This document shows positions 1 to 7,790 of a stretch of DNA of 64,000 nt, piece after piece. Position 1 is the first letter of the stretch; each line of letters opens with the position of its first letter. Position numbers and translations under genes: made by a program. Origin of the DNA: Glaciihabitans arcticus (GTDB lineage: Bacteria; Actinomycetota; Actinomycetes; Actinomycetales; Microbacteriaceae). The DNA is taken from contig NZ_SISG01000001.1 in assembly GCF_004310685.1 (NCBI RefSeq), positions 1,054,001 through 1,118,000 of the forward strand. The letters are read 5' to 3'. The notes under the pieces are model-generated. The model did no database searches. It was not told where the DNA came from and worked only from the letters and a program-made list of their open reading frames with translations.

Positions 1-1
1 G

Positions 2-1567
2 ATCGTCATCGAGAACCCGCTGAAGAACAACCGCACCCTGAAGGGCCAGCAGGTGTTCGACCTCGGCATCGCAGATGCGATCTTCGAGCCGGCGAACTTC
101 CTCGAGGACTCGATCAAGTGGGCCGACGGCGTCATCGGCGGCACGATCACGGTCAAGCGGGCGAACGAGCCCGGCAAGCTCGAGCGCACGGTCAAGTGGC
201 CGATCGCGATCGACATGGCCACGAAGATGCTCGAGAGCAAGATCGGCAAGGTGGCGCACTCCCCCTACCGCGCTCTCGAGTTGCTCAAGGCCGCCCGCAA
301 CACGACCAAGCACGAAGGCTTTCGCGCCGAGGACGAGGCGCTCGCCGACCTCGTCAGCGGTGACCAGTTCAAGGCGAGCATCTACGCCTTCAATCTCGTG
401 CAGAAGCGCGCGAAGCGTCCGGCGGGAGCCCCCGACAAGGAACTCGCCCGCAAGGTCACCAAAGTCGGCGTCATCGGCGCGGGCCTGATGGCTTCGCAGT
501 TCGCGCTGCTCTTCGTTCGCCGCCTCAAGGTGCCCGTGGTCATCACCGATCTCGACCAGGAGCGCGTCGACAAGGGCGTCGCTTACATCCACGACGAGAT
601 CCAGAAGCTGCTGGAGAAGGGCCGCATCAAGCAGGATGACGCCAACCAGCTCCAGGCCCTCGTCACCGGCACGACCAACAAGGCCGACTTCGCGGACTGC
701 GACTGGGTCATCGAAGCGGTCTTCGAGGAGCTGGGCGTGAAGCAGGACGTCTTCGCCGACGTCGAGCAGTACATCTCCCCCGAGGCCGTGCTGGCAACCA
801 ACACGTCATCCCTCTCGGTAGAGCAGATCGGTTCGAAGCTCAAGCACCCTGAGCGCCTCGTCGGCTTCCACTTCTTCAACCCCGTTGCAGTGATGCCGCT
901 CATCGAGGTCGTGAAGACGCCGGCGACCAACGACGAGACACTGTCCACCGCGATGGTCACGGCCGCCAAGCTCTACAAGAACGCGGTCATCACACGCGAC
1001 ACCCCCGGGTTCGTCGTCAACCGCATCCTCGCCAAGGTTCTCGGCGAAGCAATGCACGCGGTCGACACCGGTACCCCGTTCGAGGTCGTCGAGGAGTCGA
1101 CACGTCCGTTCGGACTGCCGATGACCCCGTTCGAACTGCTCGAGCTGGTCGGCCTCAAGGTCGGCGCGCACGTGCTGGACACCCACCACGCGGCGTTCCC
1201 CGACCGCTTCTTCGAGAGCACGAACCTGCACAAGCTCGCCGACCTCGGTCGCATCTTCGAGCGTGACGCCAAGGGCAGGATCAAGGGCATCGACAAGGAA
1301 GCCCTCAAGATCGTCGCCGGGGGAACCGCGCCGATGACGGCAAAGGAACTGCAGACGCGCATCGAGGACGGCCTGGCCGACGAGATCAAGCGCATGCTCG
1401 ACGACAAGGTGGTTTCGGCCGCGGAGGACATCGACCTGTGCCTCATCCTCGGAGCGGGCTACCCGTTCCAGATGGGCGGAGTGACGCCGTACCTCGACCG
1501 CGCGGGAGCGTCGGAGCGTGCCTTCGGCGGTACGTTCCACGACCCGCGGATCGTGGGCGTCGCCTAG
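2..1567 (+). CDS. fadB: FadB-like 3-hydroxyacyl-CoA dehydrogenase / enoyl-CoA hydratase (5' partial)
   Basis: This is the C-terminal part (521 codons) of a multifunctional beta-oxidation protein that oxidises 3-hydroxyacyl-CoA with NAD. The reading frame is open from base 2, so the gene begins outside the window, and roughly 200 residues of the enoyl-CoA hydratase domain are missing compared with the usual ~700 aa. A GTG at position 53 is internal and not the start. The NAD-binding Rossmann motif GVIGAGLMASQ is followed by the 3HCDH signature region NTSSLSVEQI...FHFFNPV and TPGFVVNRIL, then a second helical 3HCDH domain and a C-terminal GGVTPYLDR segment. A thiolase partner would be expected upstream, outside the window. 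The family call is secure; preferred chain length cannot be read. Confidence 0.93.
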   Translation: MVIENPLKNNRTLKGQQVFDLGIADAIFEPANFLEDSIKWADGVIGGTITVKRANEPGKLERTVKWPIAIDMATKMLESKIGKVAHSPYRALELLKAARNTTKHEGFRAEDEALADLVSGDQFKASIYAFNLVQKRAKRPAGAPDKELARKVTKVGVIGAGLMASQFALLFVRRLKVPVVITDLDQERVDKGVAYIHDEIQKLLEKGRIKQDDANQLQALVTGTTNKADFADCDWVIEAVFEELGVKQDVFADVEQYISPEAVLATNTSSLSVEQIGSKLKHPERLVGFHFFNPVAVMPLIEVVKTPATNDETLSTAMVTAAKLYKNAVITRDTPGFVVNRILAKVLGEAMHAVDTGTPFEVVEESTRPFGLPMTPFELLELVGLKVGAHVLDTHHAAFPDRFFESTNLHKLADLGRIFERDAKGRIKGIDKEALKIVAGGTAPMTAKELQTRIEDGLADEIKRMLDDKVVSAAEDIDLCLILGAGYPFQMGGVTPYLDRAGASERAFGGTFHDPRIVGVA

Positions 1568-1576
1568 GACTGAGCG

Positions 1577-1607
1577 AAAGGGGGCCGGCCACCGGCCTGC
1601 CCCCTTT
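1577..1607 (+). terminator. Rho-independent terminator after fadB
   Basis: An AAAGGGGGC arm pairs with GCCCCCTTT, and an inner GGCC/GGCC stem closes around a short loop with one mismatch. Four T residues follow. It lies 10 nt after the fadB stop codon and just before the promoter of the next gene. Confidence 0.75.
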
Positions 1608-1614
1608 TCTCTGC

Positions 1615-1620
1615 CAGAAT
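1615..1620 (+). promoter_or_regulatory. -10 element of a leaderless promoter (DUF4259 gene)
   Basis: CAGAAT ends exactly 6 nt before the ATG at 1627, and there is no Shine-Dalgarno sequence between them. This fits the leaderless pattern seen at many genes in this window. No clear -35 is visible. Confidence 0.5.
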
Positions 1621-1626
1621 CTAACC

Positions 1627-2037
1627 ATGGGCGCATGGGGCAGCGGAGTATTCGAGAACGACGACGCATCCGACTGGGTGTGGGAGCTCGAGGACGACAC
1701 CGACGGCCGCGTGCTCATCGACGCACTCAGCATCATCGTCGACACCCCGATCGATGAGCAGCCCGAGGCGCCGGATTGCAGCAACGCGCTGGCAGCAGCG
1801 GAGGTTGTGGCTTCGGCACGCACGGCGTCATCCACCACTCATCTACCGACCGAGGCGTCGGTCTGGATCCAGGCCCGTCGCGACCTGGTGACACCCGCCC
1901 TGCTGGCCCTCGCGAGCGGTGCCGTCGAGCGCGTGGCGATCGACTCCGAGCTGAAGGACCTGTGGGACGAGGCCGGCGACGGCTCCTGGGCAGAAGTGGT
2001 CGCCGACCTGCAGGCCCGCTTGCGGTCCTCGCGGTAG
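1627..2037 (+). CDS. DUF4259 domain-containing protein
   Basis: A soluble 136-aa protein of unknown function. The N-terminus MGAWGSGVFENDDASDWVWE is the hallmark of the DUF4259 family: a short Gly/Trp-rich opening followed by acidic residues. The rest is helical and acidic, with no signal peptide or membrane segment. The ATG at 1627 is chosen because the family begins with MGxWG and because a -10-like hexamer lies 6 nt upstream. It is convergent with the aldo-keto reductase gene, with only 12 nt between the stop codons. Family assignment is strong; no function is inferred. Confidence 0.85.
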   Translation: MGAWGSGVFENDDASDWVWELEDDTDGRVLIDALSIIVDTPIDEQPEAPDCSNALAAAEVVASARTASSTTHLPTEASVWIQARRDLVTPALLALASGAVERVAIDSELKDLWDEAGDGSWAEVVADLQARLRSSR

Positions 2038-2049
2038 AGCCTGACTCGC

Positions 2050-3023
<974 letters not shown>

Positions 3024-3027
<4 letters not shown>

Positions 3028-3422
3028 TCTGTGACAGCTTTCTGTTCGTATTGCTTCACTTCGTACAGCCCGATCTTGTAGTCGATGGCTGCGAGGCTCT
3101 TCGTCATCTCGGCGATCTCCTCCAGCACGGCGAGCCTGTGCTGCCGCAGCAGTTCGAGTCGCTGCACGGTGGTGAGTTCGCCCTCGCGCACGAGTTCGAC
3201 GTAGCGCCGAACCTCCGCGATGGGCATGGCGGTGCGGCGCAGCTTGGTGAGGAACTCCACCCAGCCGATGTCCGCCTCGCCATAGCGCCGGTGGGTCGAG
3301 GATGCCCGGTCGACCGGCGTCAGCATCAGCCCCTCGCGCTCGTAGTAGCGGAGGGTGTGGGTCGAGAGACCCGTCAACTCCGCAACCTGTGAGATCGAAC
3401 GGCCGGTGTCGATGATGGTCAT
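3024..3422 (-). CDS. MerR family transcriptional regulator
   Basis: A 132-aa regulator with an N-terminal winged helix-turn-helix ([22 protein letters not shown]) and a C-terminal dimerisation coiled coil around residues 80-115. No cysteine pair typical of metal or SoxR-type sensors is seen, so an organic or electrophile signal is more likely. It is the first gene of a two-gene operon with the aldo-keto reductase. Its promoter has the stretched 19-bp spacer and internal palindrome expected for MerR control, so autoregulation is likely. The start at 3422 is supported by a -10 hexamer 6 nt upstream and no Shine-Dalgarno sequence. Confidence 0.92.
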
Positions 3423-3428
3423 GACCTC

Positions 3429-3459
3429 AGGCTAGAACTTAGAGCGCGCTCTAAGTCAA
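3429..3459 (-). promoter_or_regulatory. MerR-type promoter with palindromic operator
   Basis: On the minus strand, -35 TTGACT (3454-3459) and -10 TAGCCT (3429-3434) are separated by 19 bp, the over-long spacer typical of MerR-controlled promoters. A perfect 20-bp palindrome at 3437-3456 (ACTTAGAGCG and its complement) fills the spacer. The -10 ends 6 nt before the ATG at 3422, so the transcript is probably leaderless. Confidence 0.85.
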
Positions 3460-3468
3460 GTTCACGGC

Positions 3469-4950
3469 CTAGTGGTGGGCGGCCTGCGGCTCGCCTGAAG
3501 TCTCTTCGGGCCTGCGCACGAAGAAGGCCAGCGGGATCGCCGCCGTCGCGAGGATCGCTCCGAACGTAAAGGCGGCGCGGATACCCCCGGCCGTCGCCTC
3601 TCCTTCGGGTGCGCCGCCCGCCGCGAGCGAGACCCCCACAACGGTCATCAGTGCAATGAAGATCGCTGTGCCGGCCGCACCGGCGACCTGCTGCAGAGTG
3701 CCGACGATTGCACTGCCGTGCGAGTAGAGGTGCGGTTTGAGCGATCCGAGGCCCGCCGTGAACACGGGCGTGAACAGCAGGGCGAGGCCGACGCTGAGCG
3801 AGACGTGCGCAATGAGGATGACGAACACGGGCGAGTCGGCCTGCACCATGGAGAGACCCCAGAACACGAGGCTGAGCACGATCGTTCCGGGAACGAGCAG
3901 CACGGTCGGACCGAAGCGGTCATACAGGCGTCCGACGATGGGACCCAGGAGACCCATCACGAGTCCACCGGGCAGCAGGAGCAGCCCGGTCTCGAGCGGC
4001 AGGAGCCCGAGCACGTTCTGCGCATAGAGCGGGATGATGATGATCGTGCCGAACAGCGCCACCATGCTCACGCTCAACAGGATGATCGAGAAGGTGAAGT
4101 TGCGCGACGTAAAGGTGCGCAGGTCGAGCAGCGCGCGATCCGACTTCTGCAGGTGCAGCTGACGCAGGATGAACAGCGCGAGCAGCACGAGTCCGCCGAC
4201 GAGCGGCACCCAGGCGGGAATAAGCGCGTTGCCCTCCGCGGCCTCGCCGAGGCTGCTGAGACCGTAGATCAGTCCGCCGAATGCGAAAGCGGAGAGGATC
4301 ACCGACAGCACGTCGATCGGAATCTTTCGCGACTCCGTGACATTCGGCATCAGCACCGCGCCGACGATCAGCGCGGCGAGGGCAATGGGCAGCACGACCC
4401 AGAACAACCAGGGCCACGGAAGCACGTTGAGGATAAGACCCGAGAACGTCGGGCCGAGGGCGGGTGCCACCGACATGACGATCGAGATGCGGCCCATGAT
4501 GCGGCCGCGGTCCGATGATGCGACAAGCGTCAGCACCGTGGTCATCAACAACGGCATCATGATGGCGGTGCCGCAGGCCTGCACCACGCGACCGACGAGC
4601 AGCAGTGCGAATCCGGGCGCGAGCGCGGCGGTCACTGTGCCGACGCTGAACAGCGCCATCGCGGTGAGGAACACGGGGCGAGTGTCGAACCGCTCGAGAA
4701 TGAATCCGGTGATCGGGATGACGATCGCCATGGTGAGCAGGAAGGCGGTGGTCAGCCACTGTCCGACGGAGGGCGCAATGCCCAGGTCTTCCATGATGCG
4801 CGGCAGGGCGACGTTCATGATCGTCTCGTTGAGGATCACGACGAACGCGGATCCCAACAGGAGCGAGATGACGAGGTTATTGCGCTTCGCGAGAGCCGCG
4901 CCGGTCGGGTCGGAGGGGCTCTGGATGGGTATCGAAGCTGTTCTCGTCAC
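3469..4950 (-). CDS. DHA2-family MFS drug efflux transporter (14 TM)
   Basis: A 493-aa proton-driven exporter of the DHA2 (EmrB/QacA-like) family in the cytoplasmic membrane. About 14 hydrophobic segments are visible. The first carries the family-typical NETIMNVALPRIMEDLG, and segment 5 follows an MSVAPALGPTFSGLIL motif-C-like stretch. The frame stays open much further upstream, but the sequence before VTRTASIP is not membrane-like and runs into the divergent tetR gene. The GTG at 4950 is therefore preferred. The divergent neighbour at 5035 is a TetR regulator, a common pairing in which the regulator represses the pump. The substrate is unknown. Confidence 0.9.
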   Translation of the reverse strand: MTRTASIPIQSPSDPTGAALAKRNNLVISLLLGSAFVVILNETIMNVALPRIMEDLGIAPSVGQWLTTAFLLTMAIVIPITGFILERFDTRPVFLTAMALFSVGTVTAALAPGFALLLVGRVVQACGTAIMMPLLMTTVLTLVASSDRGRIMGRISIVMSVAPALGPTFSGLILNVLPWPWLFWVVLPIALAALIVGAVLMPNVTESRKIPIDVLSVILSAFAFGGLIYGLSSLGEAAEGNALIPAWVPLVGGLVLLALFILRQLHLQKSDRALLDLRTFTSRNFTFSIILLSVSMVALFGTIIIIPLYAQNVLGLLPLETGLLLLPGGLVMGLLGPIVGRLYDRFGPTVLLVPGTIVLSLVFWGLSMVQADSPVFVILIAHVSLSVGLALLFTPVFTAGLGSLKPHLYSHGSAIVGTLQQVAGAAGTAIFIALMTVVGVSLAAGGAPEGEATAGGIRAAFTFGAILATAAIPLAFFVRRPEETSGEPQAAHH

Positions 4951-4999
4951 AAGGATCGAGTGTATGCCTGTCGTGTGACATGCGTGTGTCGTGTGGGGG

Positions 5000-5028
5000 T
5001 TGCATCCTTTTCGAACGTGTTCAATAAT
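5000..5028 (+). promoter_or_regulatory. tetR promoter with overlapping inverted-repeat operator
   Basis: A -35 TTGCAT (5000-5005) and a -10 AATAAT (5023-5028) are spaced 17 bp apart. The -10 ends 6 nt before the ATG at 5035. An imperfect inverted repeat, T(C)GAAC-GT-GTTC(A)A at 5011-5024, lies in the spacer and runs into the -10, so TetR bound there would block its own promoter. Two 9-bp direct repeats TGTCGTGTG (4969-4977, 4987-4995) lie on the pump side. Confidence 0.6.
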
Positions 5029-5034
5029 TGGAGC

Positions 5035-5688
5035 ATGGGAAAAAGTGAAGAAACTCGGGCGAAGATCAGTGAAACTGCTCTCGCATCGTTCAAGCAGCGC
5101 GGCTATGAGCAGACGACGCTGAGACTGATCGCCTCCGAGGTCGGGGTGTCGGTCGGCAACGCGTACTACTACTTCCCCACCAAGAACCACCTCGTGCAGG
5201 AGCTGTATGTGCGCGTGCAGGACGAACACCTCGAGCGCGCCACGTCTGATCTGCACGGCGCGACCGACCTCGCCACTCGCCTCGAGCGCGCACTGCTCGC
5301 CGGCATCGACACCCTCGGGCCCTTCCACGACAGCGCGACCGGGTTCCTGGCAGCCGCGATCGGTCCGCAGTCCCCCGTCAGCCCGTTCGGTGAGGATGCC
5401 GCTGCTCCCCGCGAGGCCGCCATCGACGTCTTCCGGCTCGTCGTCTCCGGCGCCAGCACGTCGATCCCGGCGGATCTTCGTGGGCGACTCCCGGAACTGC
5501 TCTGGCTCGCCTACATGGGACTCGCGCTGTTCTGGGTCTATGACCGATCGGTAGGCCAGGCGAAGACCCGCAGGCTCGCCCACCGCGCCTCGAAGCTGTT
5601 CGGCAGCGCGCTCCCCCTCGCCCGCTTGCCGTTCGTGCGCGGACCACTCAATGAGCTGCTCGACATCATCCAGGAGGCGCGCTCGTGA
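5035..5688 (+). CDS. TetR/AcrR family transcriptional regulator
   Basis: A 217-aa regulator. The N-terminal helix-turn-helix is clear: TTLRLIASEVGVSVGNAYYY followed by FPTKNHL. The C-terminal ligand domain is typical in length but shows no known specificity motif. The ATG at 5035 is chosen over the upstream ATG at 4960 because the extra 25 residues are not conserved-looking and because GGAG and a -10 element sit directly upstream. It is divergent from a DHA2 pump. Its stop overlaps the GTG of the next gene by 4 nt (GTGA), which links it to a run of three membrane proteins. Confidence 0.92.
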   Translation: MGKSEETRAKISETALASFKQRGYEQTTLRLIASEVGVSVGNAYYYFPTKNHLVQELYVRVQDEHLERATSDLHGATDLATRLERALLAGIDTLGPFHDSATGFLAAAIGPQSPVSPFGEDAAAPREAAIDVFRLVVSGASTSIPADLRGRLPELLWLAYMGLALFWVYDRSVGQAKTRRLAHRASKLFGSALPLARLPFVRGPLNELLDIIQEARS

Positions 5689-6197
5689 GAGCGTCGACGA
5701 CGGACTTCGTCGGGTGGCAGGCGCTCTGGACGCTGGTCCTCTTCGTCACGGCGGTGACGTGGATAACCGGCGCGGTCGCAGTAGTCGTCTCGGCTCTGTG
5801 GGGACCCGTGCTCGCCATCATCGTCGGTGCGATCAGCGCGATGTCCGCGTTCGCCATGTCGGCGTCGATCGGCGCTGTCGCGACCGGCTTGCTCGGCATT
5901 CCTCTCATCTTCGCCGTCTCTGCGCTCCTACGCCGAAGCAGATCGGTGATCGCCCAGGTCTGTGCGGCGGCAGGGGCCGGCGTCGTCAGCGCGTTGGCCG
6001 TTCTCTGGGCATACTCGTCGCTCTACGGGTCGGGCGGCCTCTCCGCCGAGGTGTTCGGTGACCCGATCCCCGATCCGACCCTGGCGCCCATCGCGATAGC
6101 GCTGGTGGTCATCACCGCGGCCAGTTCCGCGGGAGGCTGGTTGATAGCGCTGCGGCAGCACGCGCCGGACGAGCCAGCCGCCGAGGGCCGTGCATGA
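5685..6197 (+). CDS. Membrane protein, first of three tandem paralogues
   Basis: A 170-aa protein of unknown function with about four hydrophobic segments. A conserved central motif GIPLIFAVSALLRRSRS and a C-terminal AASSAGGWLIALR recur in the next two genes, which marks all three as paralogues. It starts at GTG 5685, overlapping the tetR stop by 4 nt, and ends overlapping the next gene by 4 nt. All four genes are thus probably one coupled transcript. No enzyme or transporter signature was recognised. Confidence 0.75.
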   Translation: MRASTTDFVGWQALWTLVLFVTAVTWITGAVAVVVSALWGPVLAIIVGAISAMSAFAMSASIGAVATGLLGIPLIFAVSALLRRSRSVIAQVCAAAGAGVVSALAVLWAYSSLYGSGGLSAEVFGDPIPDPTLAPIAIALVVITAASSAGGWLIALRQHAPDEPAAEGRA

Positions 6198-6703
6198 GCG
6201 TCTCCATGGCTCCGCTTCCGCTCACCGTCCGCAACATCACGGTAGGGGCGGCGTGGACACTTCTCCTCTTTGTGGGTCTGACCTCCTGGTTCACCGGACT
6301 CGGAGTGACCGTGTTGTACTGGGAGCAGGGCATCGGGGCACCCGTCCTGGGCGCCTTCGGCGCGGGCTACGCGCTCCTCATCTCCGGCGTGCTGGGGACA
6401 GCTGCCACCGCCCTCCTCGGTGTCCCCCTGACTCTCGCCGTTTCCATGCTCCTGCGTCGCAGCTCCTCGGTCAGGGCTCACGCATCGGGCGCAGCCGCGG
6501 CTGGCGCCCTGAGCGCCTTCATCCTCGTCGTCATCGCCTTCTTGGTGATGCCTTCTTCGCCCCCGATCGCCGAACCGTCGCTGTGGGTGGTGCTGCCCTA
6601 CGGAGTGCTCGTCCTCGTCACCGCCGCCAGTTCCGCCGGAGGCTGGCTGATAGCGTTTCGGGAACATCGTGAGATTCCCACAACAGCGGAGGTGAACGCA
6701 TGA
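6194..6703 (+). CDS. Membrane protein, second tandem paralogue
   Basis: A 169-aa protein with four predicted membrane segments. It shares with its upstream neighbour the N-terminal AAWTLLLFVG, the central GVPLTLAVSMLLRRSSS and the C-terminal AASSAGGWLIAFR. The ATG at 6194 overlaps the previous stop by 4 nt, and the next ATG overlaps its own stop by 4 nt. The unvarying overlaps suggest fixed stoichiometry, perhaps a hetero-oligomer. Function is unknown. Confidence 0.75.
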   Translation: MSVSMAPLPLTVRNITVGAAWTLLLFVGLTSWFTGLGVTVLYWEQGIGAPVLGAFGAGYALLISGVLGTAATALLGVPLTLAVSMLLRRSSSVRAHASGAAAAGALSAFILVVIAFLVMPSSPPIAEPSLWVVLPYGVLVLVTAASSAGGWLIAFREHREIPTTAEVNA

Positions 6704-7188
6704 GTGGACCGCTGCTTCCGATCACCCGCCGCAATGTGATCCGCGGCGGCGCCTGGACCGTGCTGTTCTTCTCGACGAGCGTCACTATCGGCTTCGCGAT
6801 CTTCTCCGCAATCGACAGCGCCACGCGTCCGCACGGCGGCTGGGGTATCGGCGTGGTCGTGCTGATCCTTGTGATCGGCTTCCCCCTCGCGATCATCACC
6901 GGTGCTGTCGTGGCCCTTGTCTTCGGTGTTCCACTCGCACTACTGTCCGGCTACCTGCTGCGCCGAGTGTCGTCGCCCGCATTCCACGCTCTCGGTGCCG
7001 GGATCATCGGCGCGGTTCTCGCCACCGCCGTCGGCCTGCTCGTTGGCCAGCTCCTGCCCGGCCTGCTGGCTGTGCTGATCGTCGCGGGCGGCCTGAGCGG
7101 CGCAGGAGGCTGGCTGATGGCCCGCCGCGGCCAGGTTCACGATGAGAACGAGCAGCGCCTGCGCGCCACCCTGGGCGAGTCCTTCTAG
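6700..7188 (+). CDS. Membrane protein, third tandem paralogue
   Basis: A 162-aa protein, the most diverged of the three. It keeps GGAWTVLFF near the N-terminus, GVPLALLSGYLLRRVSS in the middle and LSGAGGWLMARR near the C-terminus, and ends in a charged cytoplasmic tail. It starts at ATG 6700, overlapping the preceding stop. It is convergent with a lipoprotein gene, and the two coding ends overlap by 4 nt. Function is unknown. Confidence 0.75.
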   Translation: MSGPLLPITRRNVIRGGAWTVLFFSTSVTIGFAIFSAIDSATRPHGGWGIGVVVLILVIGFPLAIITGAVVALVFGVPLALLSGYLLRRVSSPAFHALGAGIIGAVLATAVGLLVGQLLPGLLAVLIVAGGLSGAGGWLMARRGQVHDENEQRLRATLGESF

Positions 7189-7790
7189 AGGCCCTCGGTG
7201 TTACGCACGGCGGTGACCGAGTACTCGATCGTTGTCTCCACCGGATCACGTACACAGCCCTTGGCTATCGCCTCCTTGCTGAGCGTGTCGGTGTAGACGA
7301 TGCTGCCGGAGAGGCCGGTGGCGGTGAGCACACCGTCGACGTCAGCGGACTCGGTCACCAACAGCTCGACCTCCTGCGAGTAGTCGAAGGCGTCGAGCAC
7401 GAGAACCGCCTCCGATTCGGCGCGCATGCAGTCGAGGGATCCCGTGAATCGCCAGCTGACTCCCCCGTCGATCTGGGTGAGCGGTGTCTGTTCGCGTGCG
7501 TCAGCGGTTGTGCCGCTCCACACCATCCCGGGGCAGATGACCGCGTCGCACGGCGTCTGGTCGAGCAGCACGAGCCGCGTGGACACCGCACCGACCGCGC
7601 GCGTCTCGCCGCTGACGTCATTGCTCGCGGTGATGGTACGGGTCAGGGTCCACTCCCCGTCGAAGCTCGCCTGCGGAGTGGTGACGGTGCTCGTGGGTGC
7701 CGGCGCGGGAGCCGGCTCGCCAGTGCAGCCGACGAGGGTGAGGATCGCCAGGGGCGCGGCGAGAACCGCCGCGACGATGCGGGACGTCAT
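7185..7790 (-). CDS. Hypothetical lipoprotein
   Basis: A 201-aa exported protein. The N-terminus has a short basic start, a hydrophobic core and the lipobox LVGC, so Cys22 is the likely lipidation site. A Pro/Thr-rich linker (EPAPAPAPTSTVTT) follows, then a beta-rich domain with four spaced cysteines (in PCDAVICPG, LDCMRAE and KGCVRD), which could form disulfides outside the cell. The start overlaps the stop of dxs by 4 nt, so it is probably translated from the dxs message. No domain family was recognised. Confidence 0.75.
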   Translation of the reverse strand: MTSRIVAAVLAAPLAILTLVGCTGEPAPAPAPTSTVTTPQASFDGEWTLTRTITASNDVSGETRAVGAVSTRLVLLDQTPCDAVICPGMVWSGTTADAREQTPLTQIDGGVSWRFTGSLDCMRAESEAVLVLDAFDYSQEVELLVTESADVDGVLTATGLSGSIVYTDTLSKEAIAKGCVRDPVETTIEYSVTAVRNTEGL

